DNA of 64,000 bases from Symbioplanes lichenis. GTDB lineage: Bacteria > Actinomycetota > Actinomycetes > Mycobacteriales > Micromonosporaceae. The notes beneath the pieces are model-generated. The model was not told the DNA's origin. It ran no database searches and saw only the letters and a program-made list of their open reading frames with translations. This document shows positions 56,663 through 64,000 of this stretch, in pieces. Each line of letters begins with the position of its first letter. Position 1 is the first letter of the stretch. Location of the stretch: assembly GCF_030709675.1 (NCBI RefSeq), contig NZ_JAUZQD010000013.1:1-64000 (forward strand), read 5' to 3'. The position numbers and the translations under genes were made by a program.

Positions 56663-58716
56663 GAGAGCAGGCGATCGAGCAGCCGGCCGTCCAGATGGGA
56701 GCGGAGGTGGTCGCTGATGTCGTCGAGGATCCGATCCACCTGCTGCCAGGCGTCGACCGGCATCTCGAGCACGGCGCCCATCGCGTCCGGATGTTCGAAC
56801 AGGCCGTGCAGATAGACGCCCAGCACGTTGCCGTGACCGAAGACCAGACCGGGCCGGTCGCCCCGATCCACGTCCGCCCCGGTCGGCCGGGTGGCGCCGT
56901 GCCTGATCTCGTACCCCGGCACGCGCAGGCCGTTGAGCACCGACCAGGCGCCGGACAGGCCGGAGATCTCCACCTCGGTGTGCCGCTGCACCTTGTCCCG
57001 ATGGAAGGTCGTTTCCACCGGCAGCAGACCCAGCCCCGCCGCGTCGCCCTCGACCCGGTGCGGATCGCGGATGGCGCCGCCCAGCATCTGCAGCCCCCCG
57101 CAGATGCCCAACAGCCGGCCGCCGGACGCGGCGAAGCCGGCGATCGCCCGGTCCAGTTCGCGGGCGCGCAGCCAGTCGAGGTCGGCGGCCACGTGCTTGG
57201 AGCCCGGCAGCACGACGATCTCGGCATCGAGGAGATCGGCGGGTTTCTCGGCCCAGCAGACGCGTACGCCCGGTGTCCGGTCGAGGACGGCGAACTCGTC
57301 GAAGTTGGAAATCTGGGGATAGCGGAGGATCGCGATCTTCCGGCCTTCGCCACCACTGTCGCGCGCGGCGCCGTACAGGTCCTCCGCGGGCAGCGTCTGC
57401 GTCATCTCCGGGACGACGCCGAGCGAGGGCACGCCGGTCGTCCGCTCCAGCTCGCTGATGCCGGGTCGCAGCAGCGCCGCGTTGCCTTCCCGGAAGAACC
57501 GGTTGAACACCCACGCCGACAGCTGCCCGCGATCCGTGTCCGGGAGGAGACCCCAGGTTCCGTGGCAGTGGGCGATGGCGCCGCCGCGGCTGGCGTCGGC
57601 GACCAGCAGGACCCGGCTGTCCGCGGCCCGGGCGACCCGCATGTTGACGATGTCGTTGTGATAGAGATGCGGCTCGGCCGGGCTTCCCGCACCCTCGATC
57701 AGGACCAGGTCGTACTCGGCCCGCAAGTCCTGCAGCGCGGCGTCAACGACCGGCCAGAGCAGGGGCTTGCGCAACCGCCAGGGCACGGTCCTGAGCTCCG
57801 GCCGGTGCGTCCCGGCGGCGATCACGTCCATCCCGCCCCGCCGCGGCTTCAGCAGCACCGGGTTCATCCGTACGTCGGGCGCGCAGCGCGCGGCGACGGC
57901 CTGCACGTACTGGGCCACACCGATCTCACCGCCGGCCACGATCCGGGCGTTGTTGGACATGTTCTGACCCTTGAAGGGCGCCACCCGGTAGCCCGCGTCG
58001 GCCAGCAGCCGCGCCAGACCGGCGACCATGAAGGTCTTGCCCGCGGAGCTGTGCGTGCCCTGGACCATCAGCGTCAGGCCACGCCGCCGCGAGCCGGCCG
58101 GTCGCGGGCGGATGCCACCGGCGCCGGGCTCGGCGGGTTCCCTCGTGGCCCGGACGAGCGTCGGTGCCTCGTTGCCGGTCAGGACCAGCGACCGGAGGTC
58201 GAGACCGAGGTCCGGCGCGGCCGCGCCGAGCCGGCCGGCGACGATCAGCTTCCCCGCGGCGGCCGAGAACGCCGGGGCGGCGCCGGCCGGGTCCGACCCG
58301 GTGACGATCACACCGGCGATCGATCCGCCGCAGCAGTGCCGGTGCCGTTCCACCCGATCGAGCAGGCCCCGCGTCAGAGTGTCCTCGTCGGCGACCAGGA
58401 ACGCGGGAGTCGAGGTGCGCGTGGCCAGGGCCAGGATCGGACCGCTCAGGTGGGCGTCGCCGTCCGCGGCCACCGCCGTGCCGACCAGGACGGTGACGTC
58501 ACCGCCGTTGGCGTACCTCGCGGCGGTCGCGGCGGGTGCCCACGCTCCGGCGATCTCGTCGAGGCCGCGCGGCTCGTCCGGTGGGCCGTAGACCTCGAGG
58601 GGCACCTGCCACGCGGTCAGTTCCCGGCGTACGAGGCCGGCGACCCGGGCGGCGGACACCGCGTCGAGGTCCACCAGCGCGATCCTCGGTGATCGCAGGA
58701 CACCTCCGTCGGCCAT
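56659..58716 (-). CDS. cobQ: cobyric acid synthase-like protein with extra N-terminal domain (CobQ copy 2)
   Basis: A 685-residue paralog of the gene downstream. Residues 1 to about 195 are the extra domain (PRIALVDLDAVSAARVAGLV, VTVLVGTAVAADGDAHLSGP, STPAFLVADEDTLTRGLLDR, CCGGSIAGVIVTGSDPAGAA), linked by PRPAGSRRRG to a complete CobQ: P-loop MVQGTHSSAGKTFMVAGLA, FKGQNMSNNARIVAGGEIGV, MNPVLLKP, catalytic Cys in GICGGLQMLGGA, GYEIRHG and LYLHGLFEHP. All catalytic residues are present in both copies, so both may be active on different amidation sites or substrates. ATG at 58716; the next gene overlaps its stop. Two CobQs in one cluster is unusual. Confidence 0.85.
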   Translation of the reverse strand: MADGGVLRSPRIALVDLDAVSAARVAGLVRRELTAWQVPLEVYGPPDEPRGLDEIAGAWAPAATAARYANGGDVTVLVGTAVAADGDAHLSGPILALATRTSTPAFLVADEDTLTRGLLDRVERHRHCCGGSIAGVIVTGSDPAGAAPAFSAAAGKLIVAGRLGAAAPDLGLDLRSLVLTGNEAPTLVRATREPAEPGAGGIRPRPAGSRRRGLTLMVQGTHSSAGKTFMVAGLARLLADAGYRVAPFKGQNMSNNARIVAGGEIGVAQYVQAVAARCAPDVRMNPVLLKPRRGGMDVIAAGTHRPELRTVPWRLRKPLLWPVVDAALQDLRAEYDLVLIEGAGSPAEPHLYHNDIVNMRVARAADSRVLLVADASRGGAIAHCHGTWGLLPDTDRGQLSAWVFNRFFREGNAALLRPGISELERTTGVPSLGVVPEMTQTLPAEDLYGAARDSGGEGRKIAILRYPQISNFDEFAVLDRTPGVRVCWAEKPADLLDAEIVVLPGSKHVAADLDWLRARELDRAIAGFAASGGRLLGICGGLQMLGGAIRDPHRVEGDAAGLGLLPVETTFHRDKVQRHTEVEISGLSGAWSVLNGLRVPGYEIRHGATRPTGADVDRGDRPGLVFGHGNVLGVYLHGLFEHPDAMGAVLEMPVDAWQQVDRILDDISDHLRSHLDGRLLDRLLS

Positions 58717-58747
58717 GTGAGTGACCCCCGTTCCTGTCGTCGTCCGA

Positions 58748-60112
58748 TCAATGCCTCTGCCGTACGGCCGCCCGGGCGCCCGCGCCGTGCCGTCGTGCCG
58801 CGTCGACGAGGCGGTGCGGGACGGACGGGTACGCGGCCCAGTGCAGATGCAGGTAGGAGGCGTGCACGTTGCCGGCCACGATCCCGTCGGGCGCACTGCC
58901 GTCCCATCGCCAGGCCGGGGCCGACTCCGCGGAACGGTGGACGACCGTGCGATGGAACTCGTGCCCGGTGACCCGGGTGCCCGCCGGGGCGAGGACGCTG
59001 GCCGTCGCGGCGATCGCGTCGCGGTAGCCCAGCCTCAGCCGGCCGGTCATCTCGGCGGTGACGTCCAGCACGCCGCACATGGGCGCGCCGTCGAGCGACC
59101 GGCCCAGCCACAACATCCCGGCGCATTCCGCGGCGGCCGGGGCGCCGGCGGACAACAGCTCGCGAACCTCGGAGCGCAGCGGGGTGTTGGCGGACAACTC
59201 GGCCGCGTAGACCTCGGGGAACCCTCCGCCGACCACGAGCGCCGCGGTGCCGGGCGGCAGTCTCTCGTCGGTCAGAGGATCGAAGACCCGGACCTCGGCC
59301 CCGGCCGCGGCGAGCAGTTCCACGTTCTCCGCGTAACTGAAAGTGAAGGCGGCGCCGCCGGCCACGGCCACGACCGGACGGTACGCCGGGGCCGCGGCCG
59401 GTGGCGCCCACGGGAGCGCGACCGGTGGCCCGGCTCCTCGCGCGATCCGGTGGATCCGGTCCAGATCGACGTGGCGGGTCACCACGTCGGCCAGCTTCGC
59501 CAGCATCGCCCCGGTGGTGTGCCGCTCGGCCGCGGGCACCAGGCCGAGGTGCCGCGAGGGGACGGTCAGGTCCGCGTCGCGCGGCATCGCGCCCAGCACC
59601 GGCATCGGCACTTCGGCACAGGCCGCACGCAGGATCTCCTCGTGGCGGGCCGAGCCGACCCGGTTGAGGATGACGCCGGCCACCCGGGCCGGGCCGAACC
59701 CGTCGAAGCCGCGCAGCAGGGCGGCGACCGACCGGCCCTGCCCGCGGACGTCCACGACCATGATGACCGGCGCGTCGATCAGCCCGGCCACATGGGCGGT
59801 GGAACCGGTGTCGCCCTGACCGGCGCGACCGTCGAACAGTCCGAGCACTCCCTCGACGATCGCCAGGTCCGCGCCGGCCGCGCCGTGCCGGAACAAGGGA
59901 GCCACCAGCGACTCACCCGAGAGCACCGGGTCGAGATTGCGCCCCGGGCGGCCCGCGGCCAGGGCGTGGTAGCCCGGATCGATGTAGTCCGGCCCCACCT
60001 TGAACGGTGCCACGCGGACACCCCGGGCGGCGAAGGCGGCCAGCAGCCCGGTCGCCAGGGTGGTCTTGCCGTGATTCGAACCGGGCGCTGCAATGACAAC
60101 TCTCGCAACCAT
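58748..60112 (-). CDS. cobB: cobyrinic acid a,c-diamide synthase
   Basis: A 454-residue glutamine-dependent amidase that makes the a,c-diamide in corrin biosynthesis. N-terminal P-loop APGSNHGKTTLATGLL, then FKVGPDYIDPGYHALAAGRP, VEGVLGLFDG, and a C-terminal class I amidotransferase with the nucleophile Cys in AAECAGMLWLG, then VGGGFPEVYAAELSANTPLR and GHEFHRTVVH (His). Length is normal for CobB/CbiA. ATG at 60112 after AGGGCCGTC. First gene of the minus-strand cobalamin operon, 31 bases before CobQ copy 2. It is divergent from the cobA gene. Confidence 0.93.
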   Translation of the reverse strand: MVARVVIAAPGSNHGKTTLATGLLAAFAARGVRVAPFKVGPDYIDPGYHALAAGRPGRNLDPVLSGESLVAPLFRHGAAGADLAIVEGVLGLFDGRAGQGDTGSTAHVAGLIDAPVIMVVDVRGQGRSVAALLRGFDGFGPARVAGVILNRVGSARHEEILRAACAEVPMPVLGAMPRDADLTVPSRHLGLVPAAERHTTGAMLAKLADVVTRHVDLDRIHRIARGAGPPVALPWAPPAAAPAYRPVVAVAGGAAFTFSYAENVELLAAAGAEVRVFDPLTDERLPPGTAALVVGGGFPEVYAAELSANTPLRSEVRELLSAGAPAAAECAGMLWLGRSLDGAPMCGVLDVTAEMTGRLRLGYRDAIAATASVLAPAGTRVTGHEFHRTVVHRSAESAPAWRWDGSAPDGIVAGNVHASYLHLHWAAYPSVPHRLVDAARRHGAGARAAVRQRH

Positions 60113-60432
60113 GACGGCCCTATCGGTTGAACGCCTCGGCGGCCGGATCTGCTCGCTTCCACGGGTCGTTCGACACTGCTGGACCCTGCCCGATCAATCG
60201 TTCTGTGTCAATCTCTGGCGGGCCGGCGTACGCGTTTCCGCGTTTCCCGGCAGCGATGTTGCGCCGTCGGCGGGCCCTGGCCTATGGTCCACCTTGGAGC
60301 GGCTGACCTCGATGACGTTACCGGTCAGGAGCTGGGAAAAGCGATGCCACGGGGCCGATCTGGTCACTGATCAAACGGTTGAACGGGGACTCGGAGAGCG
60401 ACGGCGAATGCCGGAGCGGGGGAAGTTCATTC
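60113..60432. other. divergent intergenic region of the cobalamin locus
   Basis: The 320 bases between cobB and cobA were checked on both strands for a cobalamin riboswitch. The conserved cores (GGTGCGAATCC and AACTG-box) are not recognisable, although such a switch would be expected. A -35-like TTGACA on the minus strand lies at 60211-60206 with 17 bases to CAGGGT, a possible promoter for cobB. No gene seen. Confidence 0.5.
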
Positions 60433-61572
60433 GTGCATACTCCGAAGAACGGTGCGTTTTTCTTCGATATCGGTGATCAATTGGCCGGGCGCGACGTGCT
60501 GGTCGCCGGCGGCGGGGCGGACGCGTATCGAGGCGTCCTGGCCCTGCTCGGCTGCGCCGCGCGAGTCAGCGTCTACGCGCTGCGCGCCGGGCCCGGAATC
60601 AGGGGGCTGGCCGCCGAGGGACGCATCAGCTGGCACCCGCGTGAGCCCGCCGCGCAGGACTTCGACGACACCTGGTTCGTGGTGGCTGCCGCCGGCGGCG
60701 AGGTCGATGCCCGGGTCCTGGCGGAGGCGAGGCGCCGCCACCTGTTCACCCGTCGGGTGGCCGCCACCGCCGCACCCGCCGCCACGGGCGGGGGCTCCGT
60801 GTCGATCGTCGGCGCCGGACCGGGCGACCCCGGCCTGATGACCGTGCGCGGTCAGCAGTTGCTCGACGCCGCCACCCTCGTCGTGACCGATCGGCTCGTG
60901 CCCGCGGAAGTGCTCGTCGGACTGCGCCCGGGCGTGGAGCTGGTGGACGTGGCCAAGTTCCCGCGCGGTCCGGCCGCGTCGCAGGATCGGATCAACGAGA
61001 CCCTTGTGGCGGGCGCCCGGGCCGGGCACGACGTCGTGCGCCTCAAGGGCGGTGACCCGTTCGTCTTCGGGCGCGGGCTGGAGGAGATGCTCGCGTGCGC
61101 CCGGGCCGGCATCGCCTGCGCGGTCGTTCCCGGCGTGTCCAGTGCGATCGGCGTGCCCGGTCTGATCGGCCTGCCGGTCACGCATCGCGGCGTCACCCAC
61201 GAGTTCACCGTCGTCTCCGGCCATGTCCCGCCCGGATCGCCGCAGTCCCTCGTCGACTGGAAGGCGCTGGCTGCCCTGCGCGGGACGATCGTCGTGCTGA
61301 TGGGCGTCGAGCATCTCGCGGCGATCGCCGGGGCCCTCATCGGCCACGGCCGGGACGGCGCGACTCCGGTCTGCGTCGTCCAGGACGGCGCGTCGGACCG
61401 CGGCCGGCATCTCGTCTCCACCCTCGCGGACGTCGGAGGGGCGGTGGCCCGGGCCGGCGTGCGGCCGCCGGCGGTCACGGTGATCGGTGACGTGGTGGCC
61501 GCGGCCTCGCAACTCGCCGCGTTCCGGGACAGCGCGGCCGGCCGGGGAGTTCTCGATGACGTCCGCCACTGA
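60433..61572 (+). CDS. cobA: uroporphyrinogen-III C-methyltransferase with siroheme-synthase-like N-domain
   Basis: A 379-residue two-part protein. Residues 1-115 look like the N-terminal NAD-binding half of CysG (DQLAGRDVLVAGGGADAYRG) but with a weak glycine motif, probably degenerate. Residues about 120-370 are the SAM methyltransferase that adds methyls at C-2 and C-7 of uroporphyrinogen III to give precorrin-2: VSIVGAGPGDPGLMTVRGQQ, DVVRLKGGDPFVFGRGLEEM, VVPGVSSAIGVPGLIGLPVT, VVLMGVEHLAAIAGALI. GTG at 60433 with GGGGGAAG nine bases before is favoured over a TTG at 60379. First gene of the plus-strand cobalamin operon. Confidence 0.9.
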   Translation: MHTPKNGAFFFDIGDQLAGRDVLVAGGGADAYRGVLALLGCAARVSVYALRAGPGIRGLAAEGRISWHPREPAAQDFDDTWFVVAAAGGEVDARVLAEARRRHLFTRRVAATAAPAATGGGSVSIVGAGPGDPGLMTVRGQQLLDAATLVVTDRLVPAEVLVGLRPGVELVDVAKFPRGPAASQDRINETLVAGARAGHDVVRLKGGDPFVFGRGLEEMLACARAGIACAVVPGVSSAIGVPGLIGLPVTHRGVTHEFTVVSGHVPPGSPQSLVDWKALAALRGTIVVLMGVEHLAAIAGALIGHGRDGATPVCVVQDGASDRGRHLVSTLADVGGAVARAGVRPPAVTVIGDVVAAASQLAAFRDSAAGRGVLDDVRH

Positions 61573-62866
61573 GCGACCGCACCGGCGCCCGGCCGACGGC
61601 TGCCCGAGCGTGACGCGCCGTCACGAGGCCATGGACGGGGGGCTCGTGCGGGTTCACGTACCCGGCGGGCTGCTGCGGCTCAGCCAGTTCGGCGTCCTGC
61701 GCACCGTTGCCACCCGCTACGGGACCGGCGACCTCGAACTGACCAGCCGCGCCAATGTCCAGATCCGGGGCCTGGCCCCGGGCGCGGAACTCGACATCGC
61801 ACCACGGATCAGCGCCGCGGGGCTGCTCCCTTCCGCCCGGCACGACCATGCCCGCAACATCGTCGTGCCGCCGGGAAGTTCTTTTCTCCTTCAGCGCGTG
61901 CCCCGGCTCCGGCGTCTCGTGGCGGAGCTGGACCGGGCGATCTGTGCCGACGCCGAGCTGGCCGCATTGCCGGGCCGGTTCCTCTTCGCCGTCGGCGACG
62001 GCTCCGGCGGGAGGGCCCTCGCCGATGCCGATGTCGCTCTCCGGCCGGTCTCGGCGAACCTGTCGGCGCTGCTGCTGGCGGGCGAGGATTGCGGACTCGT
62101 GGTGGGGGACGAGCAGGCCGTCCCCGCGATGGTCGCGGCGGCCCGATGCTTCCTGGCCGAGAACCGCGAGACCGGTGGGGACGCCTGGCGGATCAAGCAC
62201 TTGGCGAAGGGTCCCGCGGCGGTGGCCGGGCGGCTGCTGCGTTCCGGTACGCACGTCCGCCGCGCGCAGGCGTACGACCCCCCGCCGTCCGATGCCCCGG
62301 AAGCCCCGGACACCGACGCCGCCGGACTGATCGCTCAACCGGACGGGTCGGTGACCATGGCCGCGGTCGTCCCGTTCGGCCGGCTCCGCCCGGAGCAGTC
62401 CGCGGTGCTGACGTCCGCGGCGGTCGCGGGCGAAGGGGTCCTGACCGTGACCACACGCCGGAGCGTCGTGATCCGGGACGTGCCCGCCCGGATCGGGCGT
62501 GAGCTGCTGGGCGACTTCGTCGCGGCCGGCCTGATCGTCGACCCGCGCTCACCGCTGCGGCGACTGACCACCTGCGTCGGCCGGCCGGCTTGCGGGAAGG
62601 CGCTGCGGGACGTGCGTGCGGACGCCACCCGCACGGCCGCCGTCCTGGCCGGCTCCGGCCCGCCGGTGCACTGGTCGGGGTGCGAGCGCCGGTGCGGGCG
62701 GCCGTCGGTTCCCCATGCCGGGGTGGTGGCGACGTCGTCCGGCTATGTCCTCGAGCTCGGCGGGAGACCACCCGTCCACGGTGGCCAGGCCGACGTCGTC
62801 GCGATGGTCGCGGCGGCGCGCCGGGGACGGGAACGCGAGCATGCCGGCGTGGAGGAGGAGCGATGA
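61556..62866 (+). CDS. cobG: precorrin-3B synthase, CobG
   Basis: A 436-residue iron-sulfur/siroheme-type monooxygenase of the aerobic cobalamin route, converting precorrin-3A to precorrin-3B. It has the two repeated sulfite-reductase-like halves (LTSRANVQIRGLAPGAELD, PHAGVVATSSGYV) and four Cys ligands in the C-terminal half: TTCVGRPACGKAL and WSGCERRCGRPS, as in CobG/NirA proteins. Its ATG at 61556 overlaps the cobA gene by 17 bases with GGGGAG upstream. CobG implies the oxygen-dependent pathway, in agreement with the downstream cobIJ fusion. Confidence 0.9.
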   Translation: MTSATERPHRRPADGCPSVTRRHEAMDGGLVRVHVPGGLLRLSQFGVLRTVATRYGTGDLELTSRANVQIRGLAPGAELDIAPRISAAGLLPSARHDHARNIVVPPGSSFLLQRVPRLRRLVAELDRAICADAELAALPGRFLFAVGDGSGGRALADADVALRPVSANLSALLLAGEDCGLVVGDEQAVPAMVAAARCFLAENRETGGDAWRIKHLAKGPAAVAGRLLRSGTHVRRAQAYDPPPSDAPEAPDTDAAGLIAQPDGSVTMAAVVPFGRLRPEQSAVLTSAAVAGEGVLTVTTRRSVVIRDVPARIGRELLGDFVAAGLIVDPRSPLRRLTTCVGRPACGKALRDVRADATRTAAVLAGSGPPVHWSGCERRCGRPSVPHAGVVATSSGYVLELGGRPPVHGGQADVVAMVAAARRGREREHAGVEEER

Positions 62867-64000
62867 CGGGGAAGCTGTGGGGCGTCGGCGTCGGACCGGG
62901 CGATCCGAAACTGCTCACCCTCAGGGCGGTCGAAGTCCTGCGAGCGGCCGATGTCGTGGCGTTCCACAGCGCTCCCCACGGCCGGAGCGTCGCCCGGGAC
63001 ATCGCCGCCGGGCACATCTCACCCGGGCAGACGGAGGTGCATCTCGTCTATCCGGTGACGACCGGGCGGACCGGCCACCCGGGCGGCTATGACGCCGCGC
63101 TCGCGGAGTTCTACGACTCGGCCACGGCGCGGCTCGCCGCTCATCTGGACGCCGGGCGTGACGTGGCGGTACTCGCGGAGGGCGATCCGACGCTCTTCAG
63201 CTCCTACATGCACCTGCACGCGCGGCTGGCCCCCCGCTATCCGAGCGAGATCGTCCCCGGCGTCACCTCGGTCGCGGGCGCCGCCGCGGCGCTGGGCCGG
63301 ACGTTGGTCGAGGGCCGGCAGGTCCTGTCGGTGATCCCGGCGACGTTGCCCGAGCCGGAGCTCGAGGCGGCCCTGGCCGCTGCCGACGCCGCTGCCGTGC
63401 TGAAGCTGGGCCGGCGCCAGCTCCCGAAGGTGCGGGCCGCCCTGGAGGCGCAGGGACGACTCGGCGGCGCGTGGTACGTCGAGCGGGCCACCACCGCACA
63501 GCAGGAGGTCCGCCCGCTCGGCGAGGTGGATCCGGGCACGGTGCCCTACCTCGCTCTGGCGCTCGTTCCCGGCGACGGCCGGCGGGACGGGGAGCGGGAG
63601 ACCGCGGCGCGGCGGCCCGAGGTGGTCGTCGTCGGGCTCGGCCCGGGTGATCCCGGATGGCTCACTCCGGAGGCGCGGGCCGCGCTGGCGGACGCCGACG
63701 ACCTCGTGGGGTACGGGCCCTACCTGGACCGGGTGCCCGCCGCACCCCGGCAACGCCGGCATCCGTCGGACAACCGGGTGGAGCGCGAGCGCGCGGAGTT
63801 CGCTCTCCGCCTGGCCGGTCAGGGCGCCAGGGTCGCGGTCGTCTCGTCCGGGGACCCCGGGGTGTTCGCGATGGCGGCTGCCGTCTACGAGGTGGCGAGC
63901 GAGCAACCGGGGCGGGACGTCGACATCCGGGTGGTACCGGGACTGACCGCGGCCCAGGCGGTGGCCAGCCGGGTCGGTGCTCCGCTGGGTCACGACTACT
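62863..64000 (+). CDS. cobIJ: CobI-CobJ fusion, 3'-truncated by window edge
   Basis: An open frame of about 379 codons to the edge. Residues 1 to about 245 are CobI (precorrin-2 C20-methyltransferase): KLWGVGVGPGDPKLLTLRAV, DVAVLAEGDPTLFSSYMHLH, EIVPGVTSVAGAAAALGRTL. After a short linker (RRDGERETAARRP) from about 255 comes CobJ (precorrin-3B C17-methyltransferase): VVVVGLGPGDPGWLTPEARA, LVGYGPYLDRVPAAP, VAVVSSGDPGVFAMAAAVYE, RVVPGLTAAQAVASRVGAPL. The ATG at 62863 overlaps the CobG stop as ATGA. The CobJ methyltransferase C-terminus lies beyond the window. Typical fused arrangement in actinomycetes. Confidence 0.9.
   Translation, partial: MTGKLWGVGVGPGDPKLLTLRAVEVLRAADVVAFHSAPHGRSVARDIAAGHISPGQTEVHLVYPVTTGRTGHPGGYDAALAEFYDSATARLAAHLDAGRDVAVLAEGDPTLFSSYMHLHARLAPRYPSEIVPGVTSVAGAAAALGRTLVEGRQVLSVIPATLPEPELEAALAAADAAAVLKLGRRQLPKVRAALEAQGRLGGAWYVERATTAQQEVRPLGEVDPGTVPYLALALVPGDGRRDGERETAARRPEVVVVGLGPGDPGWLTPEARAALADADDLVGYGPYLDRVPAAPRQRRHPSDNRVERERAEFALRLAGQGARVAVVSSGDPGVFAMAAAVYEVASEQPGRDVDIRVVPGLTAAQAVASRVGAPLGHDY

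Noticed and set aside
60113..60432. Cobalamin riboswitch in the divergent cob intergenic region
   Set aside because: GGGAA and CCAC-like fragments occur near 60330-60350, but the conserved core and pairing were not found by eye on either strand.
1..64000. CRISPR arrays, tRNA or rRNA genes, insertion sequences, phage genes
   Set aside because: None was recognisable; the only repeats are short tandem arrays at 12012, 31539 and 44761, without spacers or transposase genes.

Overview
The window is a very GC-rich stretch (codon third positions almost all G or C, many GTG starts, dense gene packing) typical of an actinomycete. The mix of TetR/GntR/LysR regulators, secreted glycoside hydrolases with cellulose-binding modules, a subtilase-era style M4 protease, an aerobic cobalamin pathway and paired DUF1800/DUF1501 genes would fit a mycelial soil actinobacterium such as Actinoplanes/Micromonosporaceae; that family-level placement is inference only. 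No rRNA, tRNA, CRISPR array, insertion sequence or phage gene was seen.

Layout. 0-5 kb: a partial coiled-coil protein, an SDR, the DUF1800/DUF1501 secreted pair and an N-terminally truncated NhaA. 5-16 kb: a large secreted M4 metalloprotease, a TrmB/LuxR-type regulator, two SDRs, two TetR repressors that face their oxidoreductase targets across clear palindromic operators, a double universal stress protein and a DoxX membrane protein. 16-27 kb: a decayed zone with a sulfatase carrying an internal deletion, a hydrolase/histidine-kinase chimera, an acyltransferase with an internal deletion, a sigma factor with its membrane partner, a quinone-oxidoreductase/cupin pair, a ROK fragment butted against a response-regulator fragment, a GH10 xylanase and a chemoreceptor. 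27-33 kb: plant polysaccharide degradation (GH9 cellulase with CBM2, two GH43 arabinan enzymes) with three different operator types, and a STAS/RsbW-like switch pair. 33-39 kb: a three-gene secreted/membrane operon rich in Met and His, a leucine-rich-variant repeat protein and a secreted hydrolase carrying two EF-hand-like loops.

39-49 kb: two paralogous TetR repressors and six copies of one 14-bp operator (consensus AGAMCGWWCGKTCT) that lie upstream of both repressors, an EthD-like protein, a flavin disulfide reductase and a small membrane protein, which together look like one regulon; then an AtuA-like/DUF4387/MFS catabolic operon facing a GntR regulator. 50-53 kb: a LysR gene overlapping a class A beta-lactamase-like serine hydrolase without a signal peptide, and an FAD oxidoreductase.

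53-64 kb: a divergent aerobic cobalamin locus. The minus-strand operon reads cobB, two tandem cobQ-like genes, a luciferase-like flavin monooxygenase and a PduO-type adenosyltransferase; the plus-strand operon reads uroporphyrinogen-III methyltransferase, cobG and a cobI-cobJ fusion cut by the window edge. The two CobQ-like proteins each carry an extra N-terminal domain of about 160-195 residues that I do not recognise, joined by a basic Pro/Arg linker; this duplicated and extended CobQ pair is the most novel-looking item. A second theme is the unusual number of gene relics (at least nine truncations or deletion fusions), several of them the C-termini of two-component proteins.
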